DNA of 64,000 nt from Acinetobacter bereziniae LMG 1003 = CIP 70.12 (GTDB taxonomy: Bacteria; Pseudomonadota; Gammaproteobacteria; Pseudomonadales; Moraxellaceae), in NCBI RefSeq assembly GCF_000368925.1, contig NZ_KB849756.1, forward strand, positions 511,788 through 575,787, in the 5' to 3' direction. The position numbers were made by a program, and so were the translations under genes. Within the stretch, counting starts at the first letter, position 1; every line of letters starts with the position of its first letter. Shown here piece by piece: positions 1 to 8,628 of this stretch. Below the pieces are notes generated by a model that saw nothing but the letters and a program-made list of their open reading frames with translations, did not search any database and was not told where the DNA came from.

Positions 1-623
1 GTTTTACTTGTGTACTTGCTATGCACTTCGCAAACGCTGATGTCGATCATCACCCCTTAAATGAATTGCAAAAGCAACAATTTTTGCAAGTTAAAGAAGC
101 ATGTTCACCTATTTTGGCGTCGTGCTGTAACTCAGCCGCTATTTTTAAATGGCCTGAACTAAATTTTGATTTTGTGCGACCAGGAATCATGCTCTATGGT
201 GCTTCACCATTTGCAGACCAATCTGCACATGATCTCGATATTCGTCCTGTAATGACATTTACCGCTGAAATTATTGCTTTAAATCATATTCAAGCAGGTG
301 AATCTGTCGGTTACGGTTCAACTTTCGTTTCAGAGCAAGAGATGGATATCGCAATCGTTTCTATTGGTTATGGAGATGGTTATCCTCGTGCATACCTCAC
401 GCAGAATTATGTTTCTATTCACGGGCAAGCAACCCGTGTTATTGGTCGTGTTGCAATGGATATGATTGCCATTGATGTCACTGGATTGAATGCACCAATC
501 GGGACATTCGTAGAACTCTGGGGTAAAAACCGTTTAGTTGATGAAGTTGCGACAGCAAATGGTACGATTGGCTATGAATTATTATGTCGTATGACAGGTC
601 GTCCAAAACGTAAAAAGATTTAA
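1..623 (+). CDS. alr: Alanine racemase, C-terminal part (5' end outside window)
   Basis: PLP-dependent alanine racemase, which interconverts L- and D-alanine for peptidoglycan. The reading frame is open from the first bases of the window, so the gene starts upstream and the ATG at 21 is internal. The visible C-terminal part shows the family signatures HFANAD, FVRPGIMLYGASPF and VGYGSTF followed by the C-terminal beta domain (IGRVAMDMIAIDVT, VELWGKN). The Tyr of GYG fits the catalytic tyrosine region of the family. A hairpin with a T-run follows 50 bases after the stop. It could be the catabolic paralogue DadX; the part visible does not decide this. Confidence 0.9.
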   Translation, partial: FTCVLAMHFANADVDHHPLNELQKQQFLQVKEACSPILASCCNSAAIFKWPELNFDFVRPGIMLYGASPFADQSAHDLDIRPVMTFTAEIIALNHIQAGESVGYGSTFVSEQEMDIAIVSIGYGDGYPRAYLTQNYVSIHGQATRVIGRVAMDMIAIDVTGLNAPIGTFVELWGKNRLVDEVATANGTIGYELLCRMTGRPKRKKI

Positions 624-672
624 ATCTTTTTATGCCAAATTGTACCCATCGTTCAGAATAAAAGCCATGTAT

Positions 673-707
673 ATGATAGAGATACACTTAATATCTCTAT
701 CATTTTT
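673..707 (+). terminator. Rho-independent terminator after alr
   Basis: An 11-bp perfect stem (ATGATAGAGAT / ATCTCTATCAT) with a 9-base loop is followed by TTTTT. The rest of the spacer up to 889 shows no gene. Confidence 0.8.
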
Positions 708-889
708 AGAAAAAATACTCTCGGAAGTATAGGCAAAAAAGTCAGATAAGATTCACTCGATATCGGCGATTGTCTGTTTAACTGTTAAAACAACAGCCAG
801 GATTGAATGTTTAATTTTATCATCTTAAAAAACTCATACTCAAAGCACAGCCCACAAAAGTACTTTTTAAATAGCATTAAAAAATGGCT

Positions 890-1330
890 TTAAACAAAAT
901 CATCCACAATATCTTCAAATTGTTCGATCTCATAAAGTAATTTGAGTAAATTAGGTATATCTTGCTTATCTAAATTTAATGGCTGAAAACGCAGAAAACC
1001 TTTGTGCTCAAAAAACTGCTGAATTTTACTGTTTCGCCTGACATACTTCATCGACCACTGAGAAAAATGCCCTCTTTCTACCTGTAAAGCTCTAAATAGC
1101 TTTATCTGATGATGTCTAGGATCTTTATATAATTTCTCCAACAGACGTAAAATTACCGACTGTTCGCCTTCAAGGCATTGAAAAAAATGCTCATCGGCAA
1201 AATAAAGTACGCCTCGAACTTGATGCAGTACATTAAAGTCTCTCGCTTCACCAAGAATTTCTCTTAGATCATTCAGTAATTGATGATGAGGTGATGTTGT
1301 TTTACTTGCACAGCATAATTGAAAAGTCAT
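890..1330 (-). CDS. BLUF-domain protein lacking the photoactive Tyr
   Basis: A 146-residue protein matching the whole length of short Acinetobacter BLUF proteins such as BlsA. It shows ARDFN, GVLYFADEHFFQCLEGE, DPRH and WSMKYV. In BLUF domains, flavin light sensing depends on a conserved Tyr and Gln, with Asn and a Trp/Met pair nearby. Here Asn33, Gln51, Trp92 and Met94 are present, but position 7, where Tyr is expected (LCYAS), is Cys (LCCAS); the codon is TGT, so this is not a reading error of mine. It is followed on the same strand by a second BLUF gene located upstream at 1420. It may bind flavin without a normal photocycle, or act as a protein-interaction module. Confidence 0.85.
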   Translation of the reverse strand: MTFQLCCASKTTSPHHQLLNDLREILGEARDFNVLHQVRGVLYFADEHFFQCLEGEQSVILRLLEKLYKDPRHHQIKLFRALQVERGHFSQWSMKYVRRNSKIQQFFEHKGFLRFQPLNLDKQDIPNLLKLLYEIEQFEDIVDDFV

Positions 1331-1419
1331 GTAATTCTTCTATTTTTATCTTTATATTGTTATAAACAATTATCATTTAATGTACAAGCCTTAACTTTTT
1401 ATTATTTAGATATTTAATT

Positions 1420-1839
1420 CTATTTTGATACTGTTCTAACAGACACTATTTGCATAAGTTCGTCGATTTGTTGATCAGTTAAACTCATGGGTTTAAAATG
1501 ATTTAAGCCACATTTTTTACAGAAGATGCTGACCACTCCATTACGATCGACATACTTCATTTGCCAAGCTTCAAAGTGAAACTCTTCAATATTGTTAAGG
1601 AAACAAAAACGATAATTCTGATCTTGATGATTTAAAATATGTTGATAAATTAAATCTATTGATTCCGCTTCACCCTCAAAACAATGTAAGAAGTGTTCAT
1701 TTGCATAAAATGAAACACCATGTATATGCTGTTCAATAAAAAAAGTGGCTGCACGATGCATCGCATTCCTAAATTCAGCCATTAAACGCAAATCTTTTAA
1801 ATTTATGCTTGATACATAACAAAGTTGAACTAATTCCAT
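1420..1839 (-). CDS. Second BLUF-like protein, lacking Gln and Asn of the flavin site
   Basis: A 139-residue paralogue of the neighbouring BLUF protein, with matching layout: LCYVS at residues 6-10, GVSFYANEHF at 41-50, CFEGE, and WQMKYVDRN at 92-100. It keeps the photoactive Tyr (Tyr8) and the Trp92/Met94 pair, but the conserved Gln is His (HFLHCFEGE, His52) and the Asn position is Phe34. The two neighbouring BLUF genes have therefore lost different parts of the photocycle. The 89-base gap between the genes permits either co-transcription or separate promoters. Function unknown; light sensing is doubtful. Confidence 0.75.
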   Translation of the reverse strand: MELVQLCYVSSINLKDLRLMAEFRNAMHRAATFFIEQHIHGVSFYANEHFLHCFEGEAESIDLIYQHILNHQDQNYRFCFLNNIEEFHFEAWQMKYVDRNGVVSIFCKKCGLNHFKPMSLTDQQIDELMQIVSVRTVSK

Positions 1840-1929
1840 GTTCTTTACATTTAAAAAATTAGAGTACTTATTAAAATAATGGATGGAGATTAAATTTTAA
1901 TTAATGCACGTTCCCATCTATTGAGAAGT

Positions 1930-2664
1930 TTACTCAAAATAGTCCACAGTAGGTTTTGGCAAATCCTGTAATCCTTTTTTTAAGGTTTCCGACCATTGCT
2001 TACTGATATGCTGAAAATATGGATCATCTTCAACAATACGCTTCCCTTTAGGAATTTTTAAGCTGTCTTTATCATAGATCATGGCATCTAATGGCATACC
2101 GACTGAAACATTCGAACGTAGTGTGGAGTCAAATGAAATCAAACTACAGCGTAAAGCTTCATCCAAAGGCATATCATAACTCAATGCCCGATCTAAAATC
2201 GGCTTACCATACTTACTTTCTCCAATCTGGAAATACGGCGTATCACTGGTCGCAGAAATAAAGTTCCCTTGTGGATAGATATTATAAAGCTGCATTTCTT
2301 CACCGCTGATTTGTCCACCCACCAACAAACTACAGTAATAATTACTTTGCTCTTGAGTATCTTCAGTCACATCAGCAATCACTTTTCGTAAAGTCTGACC
2401 AATTAAGCCAGCAACTTCAAACATGGTGTTGACGCTATATAGATTGGGTTCTTGTTTTAGAGCTAAATGATTTTCCAAATGCCCAATCACTGCTTGAGTC
2501 GTCGCCAGATTACCCGAAGTTTGTATACAGATAAAACGTTCGCCTTCGATCCCGAAAGTATAGAGCTTTCGATATACCGAAATGTGATCGACTCCAGCGT
2601 TGGTTCGAGTATCACTAATAAATACTAAACCTTGTTTGAGTCTTAAAGCACAGCAATACGTCAT
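1930..2664 (-). CDS. Anbu proteasome-type peptidase (HslV/20S-like)
   Basis: A 244-residue protein of the proteasome beta-like superfamily, Anbu branch. It begins MTYCCALRL, so removal of Met exposes the N-terminal Thr nucleophile typical of these peptidases; GLVFISDTRTNAG and the later SFDSTLRSNVSVGMPLDAMIYDKDSL fit Anbu. It is the last gene of a minus-strand operon with a transglutaminase-like, an alpha-E and a circularly permuted ATP-grasp gene. This set is known from comparative genomics and has been proposed to make and degrade modified peptides. That role is inferred from the family; no substrate is visible here. The gap to the upstream transglutaminase gene is 70 bases. Confidence 0.88.
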   Translation of the reverse strand: MTYCCALRLKQGLVFISDTRTNAGVDHISVYRKLYTFGIEGERFICIQTSGNLATTQAVIGHLENHLALKQEPNLYSVNTMFEVAGLIGQTLRKVIADVTEDTQEQSNYYCSLLVGGQISGEEMQLYNIYPQGNFISATSDTPYFQIGESKYGKPILDRALSYDMPLDEALRCSLISFDSTLRSNVSVGMPLDAMIYDKDSLKIPKGKRIVEDDPYFQHISKQWSETLKKGLQDLPKPTVDYFE

Positions 2665-2734
2665 GGAGCTACCTATACAACTAAAATTAGAAATTAATCA
2701 TTTTGCAATACAAGACACTATTGATCATTCTGCA

Positions 2735-3514
2735 TCAGCATGCAAGTACCTGAACGATAGAATACATTGATTCTGCACCCCCTTTTTCACGTATACCTCG
2801 AACTGGAGCAACATCCCAATAATCTCGACCAACAGCGACATAGACATGTGATTGTGGGCTAAAAAGCTGATTGCTGACATCAATCATATGCCATTGCCCT
2901 TCCAAGTAGACTTCTGTCCAAGCATGGCTTGCCAAATGTGACTGATTATTAACATACAAATACCCTGAGACATAGCGTGCAGGAATACCCAAAGCTTTTG
3001 CCATTGCAATCAATACATGACTATGGTCCTGACAAACCCCTTGTTGTGCAGAAAAGGATGCTATAGCCGTATGCGTAACCGTTGTGCTTGCGGTGATATA
3101 TGGCATGTACTGTAGCAATGCTTCGGCTAATTTTTGAAAATTAGCCCAGCTTTTTTGCGGTAAATAGTATTCTGCAAATGCAATCATTTCATCATTACAC
3201 AGCGTTGCAGTTGTAGGTTGTAAAAATACGGCGGGAGCAAGTGTATCCTGTAAACCAAGTTGATTGTCTGTATTAATTTCAACAATCCCTTGCGCCATAA
3301 TCAACATTTGTTGATAAGGTTCTGTTTGCGAGCTGGTCAACCAAATATTATTGAAAGCATCTTTTTTATATTGTTTTTCTCCAGGAATACTAATTTGCCA
3401 CCCCGTCACTTGTTGATGTAAATTCGATTGCGGGGTCATTTTTATATATTGAATGCTGTTTTTTGCCCAGTCAGAATATTGATAATGGGTTTGATGATTA
3501 ATCATGAGTTTCAT
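2735..3514 (-). CDS. Transglutaminase-like cysteine peptidase of the Anbu operon
   Basis: A 259-residue transglutaminase/protease-like protein with the N-terminal bacterial TGase domain (MKLMINHQTHYQYSDWA). The catalytic triad is visible: Cys161 in QGVCQDHSH, His197 in ASHAWTEVYL and Asp212 in WHMIDVSN. GIPARYVSGYLY is the usual motif between Cys and His. The stop is 70 bases before the Anbu gene. Its ATG overlaps the 3' end of the alpha-E gene by four bases, so translation is probably coupled. In the family this enzyme is expected to form or cut amide bonds on a peptide or protein partner shared with the ATP-grasp and alpha-E proteins. Confidence 0.88.
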   Translation of the reverse strand: MKLMINHQTHYQYSDWAKNSIQYIKMTPQSNLHQQVTGWQISIPGEKQYKKDAFNNIWLTSSQTEPYQQMLIMAQGIVEINTDNQLGLQDTLAPAVFLQPTTATLCNDEMIAFAEYYLPQKSWANFQKLAEALLQYMPYITASTTVTHTAIASFSAQQGVCQDHSHVLIAMAKALGIPARYVSGYLYVNNQSHLASHAWTEVYLEGQWHMIDVSNQLFSPQSHVYVAVGRDYWDVAPVRGIREKGGAESMYSIVQVLAC

Positions 3515-4119
3515 AAGCGATCCAATTCAAATAAAGAATCAATATGATCACTAAAATGATAATAATTCATTCTATTAGGCTGTTTTTTTAGCTCCTCCCA
3601 CACTTCTGGCAAGCTACACATCCCATGCTGATTCAAACTACTAATCACCGCATTTAATTGCGTCAATGTTAGCGATTTATCTTGGCTTAGCCGTAACTGA
3701 CGGTCGAACTGTTCCATTTTTTGCCCAAGACTAAAGAATAAGAACAATAACTCATCATCTTCTGCTTCAAGAACATCATTACACTCCTCACAGACATCAC
3801 AGATAAAACTGGCATTTTCTTCGGCTTGGTGTAAAAGCTGATTCAACTCAGCAAATGATTTCGCAGAAATAACCCCACGCAAGTCATGAATATTATTTTT
3901 GGCACATAAAAACTGTTGGTGAAATGATGCAGGCTGCTCAGTGTCCAAAATGAGTTCATTCAAGGAGCTGGCATCGAATGCCGGTAAACAAAATGCATTT
4001 GCATAATCTAATGCCAATTCATTGGTTTTAAAAGGGAACTGGCTACATAAATATTGTATGCGAGTCAAATAACGCCCTAACCAAAATATATTTTGTGCAT
4101 TTGTACTGAGTAAAATCAT
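3511..4119 (-). CDS. Alpha-E domain protein (short form)
   Basis: A 202-residue alpha-helical protein starting MILLSTNAQNIFWLGRYLTRIQYL, the signature opening of alpha-E domains (usual form: LSRVAENLYWLGRYLERAE). Most family members are near 300 residues, so this is a shortened version; the N-terminal helix and the tail NRMNYYHFSDHIDSLFELDRL are kept, so it looks like internal shortening rather than simple truncation. It lies between the ATP-grasp gene (36-base gap) and the transglutaminase gene (4-base overlap). The biochemical role of the domain is unknown; it nearly always travels with these partners. A cysteine group (CDVCEEC) near residue 105 is unusual, and metal binding there is only a guess. 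Confidence 0.78.
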   Translation of the reverse strand: MILLSTNAQNIFWLGRYLTRIQYLCSQFPFKTNELALDYANAFCLPAFDASSLNELILDTEQPASFHQQFLCAKNNIHDLRGVISAKSFAELNQLLHQAEENASFICDVCEECNDVLEAEDDELLFLFFSLGQKMEQFDRQLRLSQDKSLTLTQLNAVISSLNQHGMCSLPEVWEELKKQPNRMNYYHFSDHIDSLFELDRL

Positions 4120-4155
4120 CTTTTCTCTCCTTTGGTTGGGATTGCTAAGGACTGA

Positions 4156-5757
4156 TTAAATTGAATATTCATCAATCACCCATGTATCCTTAATTCCACC
4201 ACCTTGTGATGAGTTAACCACCAATGAACCTTGTTGCATTGCAACTCGGGTCAAACCACCAGGAACGATTTCTATACGTTCAGGTGAGGTTAAAATGAAT
4301 GGTCGTAAATCAATATGACGTTCAGCAATTCCTTGTGAGGTTAAAGTTGGCGCTACTGATAAATCTAATGTCGGTTGCGCAATATATGCTGAAGGTGAAG
4401 CCATTAATTTAATTCTAAATAAATCAATTTCTTGTTCAGTTGCTTTAGGACCTATCAGCATCCCATAACCACCAGAACCTTGAGCTTCTTTTACGACCAA
4501 TTGATCGAGATTTGCCAACACATAATCCAATGCATCAGCGTCACGACATTGATAAGTGGGTACATTTGATAAAATTGGCTTTTCATTCAGATAATAAGCA
4601 ATCATTTGATCCACATAAGGATAAATTGACTTATCATCAGCAACCCCTGTACCTGGTGCATTTGCAATGACCACATTTCCACTCAAATAAGCTGACATCA
4701 GCCCTGCAACACCTAAAGTACTGTCAGGTCTAAAACATAAAGGGTCTAAAAAACCATCATCTAAACGTCTATAAATTACATCAACCTGTTGACGTCCTCG
4801 GATGGTTTTCACATAAACCTTGTCGTTTTCAACAAAAAGGTCACGAGATGTCACCAAGGGTACACCCATCTCTCTTGCTAAAAATGAATGCTCATAATAT
4901 GCACTATTGTAACGACCCGGCGTCAGCACCACGATTGTGGGTGTAGTGACTCTTGAATTTTCAACGAGAATTTCACGCAAAAGCTGTGGATATTGCTCGA
5001 TACTTGCAACTTGCTGATTGCATAATTCAGGCATCAATTTTTGACTCATCTTACGGCTTTCAATCATGTAAGACACACCAGAAGGAGTACGTAAGTTATC
5101 TTCTAAGACAAAGAACTCCCCGTGTCGATCACGGACAATGTCGATACCACTGATTTGACTATAAATATTTCCATTTAAACTGTGATTCATCATGATCGGT
5201 TGATACGCTTCATGTGAAAGCACTGGTAATTCAGGAATAAAACCTTCTCTTAAAATATTTTGCTCATGATAAATATCAGCAAGAAATAGATTTAAAGCTT
5301 TGATACGTTGTGTACATCCTGCCTCGATTTTGTTCCATTGTTGTTTGGCAATCACTCGGGGAATCAAATCAAAAGGAATGGTGCGATCAATCCCAGATTT
5401 TTCTCCATATACAGCAAAGGTAATTCCTTGATATAAAAAATGCGCTTTAGCTGTTTCATTTAGTTTTTCAAGCTCATAAATACTATGTTGAGATAACCAA
5501 TGCTCAACTTTTTCCGCAGTTTCAGGTGAAAGAACATGATCATCAGTCATTTCATTAAAGAAAATAGAATCGAGTTGTTTAAGTAAATGCACTGCTGGTT
5601 GCTGCATCTCAATATTTAAATGAACAGCTACCTGAATATTTTTTATCTCTTTTAATTCACCTGTATTCGACTGAGTCTGCTCTTCAATCATTGACACAGC
5701 AAAACGTTCTGCATAATTTTCATTACTTGAATTTGTATCCATCGTTTCTTTTAGCAT
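4156..5757 (-). CDS. Circularly permuted ATP-grasp type 2 protein
   Basis: A 533-residue protein of the circularly permuted ATP-grasp family, a putative peptide ligase. Motifs include FAVYGEKSGIDRTIPFDLIPR, DIYHEQNILREGFIPE, GIDIVRDRHGEFFVLEDNLRTPSG, VVLTPGRYNSAYYEHSFLA, VIYRRLDDGFLDP, VKEAQGSGGYGM and LRPFILTSP. The first 50 residues are extra compared with the core and look low in structure. A GAGG ribosome site five bases before the ATG at 5757 supports this start; an alternative start at Met6 is possible. It is the first gene of the operon with alpha-E, transglutaminase and Anbu; the divergent WYL regulator lies 302 bases away. Substrate unknown. Confidence 0.88.
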   Translation of the reverse strand: MLKETMDTNSSNENYAERFAVSMIEEQTQSNTGELKEIKNIQVAVHLNIEMQQPAVHLLKQLDSIFFNEMTDDHVLSPETAEKVEHWLSQHSIYELEKLNETAKAHFLYQGITFAVYGEKSGIDRTIPFDLIPRVIAKQQWNKIEAGCTQRIKALNLFLADIYHEQNILREGFIPELPVLSHEAYQPIMMNHSLNGNIYSQISGIDIVRDRHGEFFVLEDNLRTPSGVSYMIESRKMSQKLMPELCNQQVASIEQYPQLLREILVENSRVTTPTIVVLTPGRYNSAYYEHSFLAREMGVPLVTSRDLFVENDKVYVKTIRGRQQVDVIYRRLDDGFLDPLCFRPDSTLGVAGLMSAYLSGNVVIANAPGTGVADDKSIYPYVDQMIAYYLNEKPILSNVPTYQCRDADALDYVLANLDQLVVKEAQGSGGYGMLIGPKATEQEIDLFRIKLMASPSAYIAQPTLDLSVAPTLTSQGIAERHIDLRPFILTSPERIEIVPGGLTRVAMQQGSLVVNSSQGGGIKDTWVIDEYSI

Positions 5758-6059
5758 ACAAACCTCTTCTTATGTTCTCTGGTGGCAGGATGAATCAAGC
5801 AATATCAATGCCAACAATCATTGAGTCTTAAAATGTTTTCAGCATCAGGTTTGAAATCTTTTAACCAGCTTTTATTAATTCATTGTTTATTGTTTAGCTC
5901 AATGTGAGTTTTGATCGAACTTGTTTCAAAATTTTTTAGTGTGTGTTTTCAAGGTCTAACAAACTAATTTAAGGATAGAACTTGCAGAAAGTTTTTTATT
6001 TTTCTATTGTGTAGCAGATTTATTTCCCTTAAACCTTCACGATTTCAACGATATTTGAC
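5758..6059. promoter_or_regulatory. Divergent spacer between ATP-grasp operon and WYL regulator
   Basis: 302 bases without a gene. It must hold the promoters for the minus-strand ATP-grasp/Anbu operon and the plus-strand regulator. I see no clear operator or strong -35/-10 pair, so the assignment rests on layout only. Confidence 0.4.
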
Positions 6060-7055
6060 ATGTCTGCACAAGAAAAAGAAACCTCCAACAGCCTCTATCG
6101 CCAATGGCAAATTTTGTCCCGACTTTCTACGGGTAAATGGATGGGCACACGTGAGTTACAAGAAGTCTTAGAACGTGAAGGAATTGAGATCAGTTTGCGT
6201 ACTATTCAACGTGATCTCAATCAAATTGCGCAACGCTTTCCCATCGAAAGCAATAAGACTGTGCCTCAAGGTTGGCGTTGGCGCTCAGATGCACCAATTC
6301 AAAGCTTGCCTCATATGACCAGCTCTCAGGCAGTCACATTTATGATGGTTGAGGAACATTTAAAGCACCTGTTACCACCAAGTTTGATTGATGAAATGAA
6401 TCCTTGGTTTGATCTAGCTCGTCGCAGTTTGTCAACTCAAAATAATGTTCGACAATGGATTAATCGAGTTCGTATTGTTCCTGCTAGTCAGCCTGTAATC
6501 CCTCCTTTGGTTGAGAGACAGGCGCAACAGGCAATCTATGAAGGATTACTCCAAGACAAGCAAATTGAATGTATTTACCGTTCACGTGGTCATCAAGGTG
6601 AGGAAAAAACTTATATTCTCAATCCTTTAGGCTTGGTACAAAAAGGTGCGATCATTTATTTGATTTGTACCAGACATGATAAAACCGAAGTCCAAACTTT
6701 TGCTTTACATCGTTTTAAATCAGCAACAGTCTTAGACTTGCGAGCATTACATCCTGTTAAATTTGATATTGATGAGTATATTGATTCAGGTGCACTTGGT
6801 TTTAGAGTTGATTTTTCTCAACCGACCAAGAATGTTGAATTAAAACTGGTGATGCACGAAGATGATGCGCAGTACTTTACAGAAAGTCAGCTTAGCAAAG
6901 AGCAAAAAGTTGAACAATTAAATGAACAACTGTATCAAGTGAGTGCAGTAGTTCCCTTTACCTCACAATTGGTATGGTGGCTGAGAAGCTTCGGTAAAAA
7001 GATTGTTCGAATCGAACCTGTAGAAGTTTTTAATGCAGTTCATGAAATTGAATAA
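6060..7055 (+). CDS. WYL-domain transcriptional regulator (YafY-like)
   Basis: A 331-residue regulator. Residues 10-70 form a winged helix (LYRQWQILSRLSTGKWMGTREL, then SLRTIQRDLNQIAQRFPIES, the usual HTH of DeoR/YafY type). A WYL sensor domain follows around residues 160-240 (QIECIYRSRGHQGEEKTYIL, NPLGLVQKGAIIYLICTRHD, QTFALHRFKSATVLD) and a WCX-type C-terminal domain after residue 250 ends in LVWWLRSFGKKIVRIEPVEV. WYL domains often sense nucleotides or nucleic acid. It is divergently placed from the ATP-grasp/Anbu operon and could control it, but no operator is visible. A terminator follows. Confidence 0.85.
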   Translation: MSAQEKETSNSLYRQWQILSRLSTGKWMGTRELQEVLEREGIEISLRTIQRDLNQIAQRFPIESNKTVPQGWRWRSDAPIQSLPHMTSSQAVTFMMVEEHLKHLLPPSLIDEMNPWFDLARRSLSTQNNVRQWINRVRIVPASQPVIPPLVERQAQQAIYEGLLQDKQIECIYRSRGHQGEEKTYILNPLGLVQKGAIIYLICTRHDKTEVQTFALHRFKSATVLDLRALHPVKFDIDEYIDSGALGFRVDFSQPTKNVELKLVMHEDDAQYFTESQLSKEQKVEQLNEQLYQVSAVVPFTSQLVWWLRSFGKKIVRIEPVEVFNAVHEIE

Positions 7056-7106
7056 TCAATATTAACTAGCATAGATACAAGTTCTACATACAAGCCCCAA
7101 TAAAAA

Positions 7107-7130
7107 AGAGCCTCTCGGCTCTGATATCTT
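7107..7130 (+). terminator. Hairpin after the WYL regulator gene
   Basis: AGAGCC-TCTC-GGCTCT stem at 7107-7122 followed by a loose T-rich tail. Reasonable intrinsic terminator for the regulator gene. Confidence 0.6.
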
Positions 7131-7173
7131 ATTGTTTTTGTTTTTTTTAAATTTTATTATTTTTGCGCTGATT

Positions 7174-7217
7174 AAAACTCATGTCACATTTTTACATGTC
7201 CACAAGACATGAGTTTT
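7174..7217 (-). repeat. 12-bp perfect inverted repeat in the 7.1-7.5 kb spacer
   Basis: AAAACTCATGTC at 7174-7185 and its exact complement GACATGAGTTTT at 7206-7217, with a 20-base loop. Read on the minus strand it lies just after the tiny ORF at 7237-7293 and ends in TTTT, so it could act as that transcript's terminator. Confidence 0.6.
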
Positions 7218-7236
7218 CATTGGAGTAAGTTGAACA

Positions 7237-7293
7237 TCACATCAGACAGCACGCAAGTTCAGCATTGTTGTAACGGATTGATTTCATCGTCAT
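7237..7293 (-). CDS. Candidate 18-residue peptide
   Basis: A tiny ORF, MTMKSIRYNNAELACCLM, in an otherwise gene-free 500-base spacer. Seven bases before the ATG, on the minus strand, there is a good ribosome site (GAGAGGTGG). A possible promoter lies further up: TTTTCA, 17 bases, then TATAGT. A 12-bp inverted repeat with T-tail follows the stop. I do not recognise the peptide. It could be a real small protein, a leader peptide of a small RNA, or chance; the combination of ribosome site, promoter-like sequence and hairpin is what makes it worth listing. Confidence 0.35.
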   Translation of the reverse strand: MTMKSIRYNNAELACCLM

Positions 7294-7558
7294 AGTAACC
7301 ACCTCTCGTTTGAATGTAGATTGACTATAACCACGATTTTTCAAACTGAAAAATAATTAAAACTGCTTTGTTTTTCACCAATTCTGTTTAAGCGTTATTT
7401 GTATAACCTTAGATTCAATCTAATTATTTAGAATTTATCGCAAACAAAAACCAATAAGATGCGCAATTAAAATCTTTATCAAGATATGCTTACTTGATGA
7501 ATCTACTGATAAAATCAAAGCTTCATCATTCAAATGACTTTTCAATTGATATAAATAT
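7294..7558. other. Gene-free A/T-rich spacer
   Basis: Apart from the promoter-like sequence for the tiny ORF at 7237-7293 I see no gene, RNA or repeat here. Confidence 0.5.
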
Positions 7559-8524
7559 TCATTTTGAAGATGCGATGTAAATACTGAGTTTTTCCAATAA
7601 AGGTTCCACCAACGCTTTGCCTCTTAATTGATCCAACCATAGCTGAGGAATGGCATGATAACCAAAATACAGTCCAGCTATACCACCAGCCACACATGCA
7701 GTTGTATCGGTGTCTCTGCCTAATGCAATCGAGCTTTTAATCACATCTTGATATGACTTTTTTTGGAGGGCATATCTTGCTGAATTTAAACAATCAACCA
7801 CATAACCACTCCCCGTCCCCTGAACGAATTCATCAGGACGAATATATAACTCAAGCTGTTGCAAATCTTCTGGTCGATCTTGTAAACATTGGCGTAGTCT
7901 TGCAACTGCATCCGACCACGCAGGCTCAATATCCAATCCGTTCAGAATTGATCTAGCCCATAAGCAATACAAAGCACAACATACCTTTGACCTTAGATGT
8001 GCATGGGTAATATGAGACTGAGTATACGCATCCTCAATCAACTGTTGATCTGAACCTTGATGCCACAACGCTAAAGGCAATACACGCATAAGTGAACCAT
8101 TACCATTGGCATGTTCATCATTTTTAGCAACCTGAGATAGAGGGACACCCATTAAATACTTTCTTATCGATTCAGCAGTTTGCACACCGACATCGAAAAC
8201 TTGATAGTCAACTGCCATATATCCATACTGATACCAATTACACAACCGCTTCATGAGATCTTCTGCATCCATTTTATGCTTATACAGGAGTGAATCGAGC
8301 AAACTTAGCGCTTGTGCACCATCGTCCGACCATGTCCCTAGTGGAATTTCTGGATAAGTCTTAGAAAAATAAGCAGGTGGAAGCATATCAATTTGATTAT
8401 ATTCAGGTAACTGTTCAGGCAGATTAAACTCATAAGGCACACCGACTGCATCTCCAATCAATAGCCCATAAATTGCACCTTTAATTCGATCTTGCTTGTT
8501 CATGTTATTCTCAGAACTACTCAT
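7559..8524 (-). CDS. ADP-ribosylglycohydrolase family protein
   Basis: A 321-residue member of the DraG/ARH fold, which removes ADP-ribose from modified targets using two metal ions. GAIYGLLIGDAVGVPYEF near residue 16 is the N-terminal signature. The metal-binding motifs are present: GTWSDDGAQALSLLDSLL near residue 63 and GRDTDTTACVAGGIAGLYFG near 269; NGNGSLMRVLPLALW and SHITHAHLRSK also fit. The length is typical. The first ATG (MSSSENNMNKQDRIKGAIYG) or the internal Met8 could be the start. It stands alone between the 7.1-7.5 kb spacer and mnmG, so the neighbours do not name a target. Confidence 0.88.
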   Translation of the reverse strand: MSSSENNMNKQDRIKGAIYGLLIGDAVGVPYEFNLPEQLPEYNQIDMLPPAYFSKTYPEIPLGTWSDDGAQALSLLDSLLYKHKMDAEDLMKRLCNWYQYGYMAVDYQVFDVGVQTAESIRKYLMGVPLSQVAKNDEHANGNGSLMRVLPLALWHQGSDQQLIEDAYTQSHITHAHLRSKVCCALYCLWARSILNGLDIEPAWSDAVARLRQCLQDRPEDLQQLELYIRPDEFVQGTGSGYVVDCLNSARYALQKKSYQDVIKSSIALGRDTDTTACVAGGIAGLYFGYHAIPQLWLDQLRGKALVEPLLEKLSIYIASSK

Positions 8525-8587
8525 TTATTTTATATTGTCATAAAGACCATATATTTTCAACAAGCAACTATACATTCTTTGGGTTAT

Positions 8588-8616
8588 AAAAAAGCCCGCA
8601 ATAAGCGGGCTTTTTT
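8588..8616 (-). terminator. Terminator after mnmG
   Basis: Perfect stem AAAAAAGCCCGC / GCGGGCTTTTTT with loop AATAA, just after the mnmG stop on the minus strand; it can work in both directions. Confidence 0.9.
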
Positions 8617-8628
8617 AAGGATTCAAAC

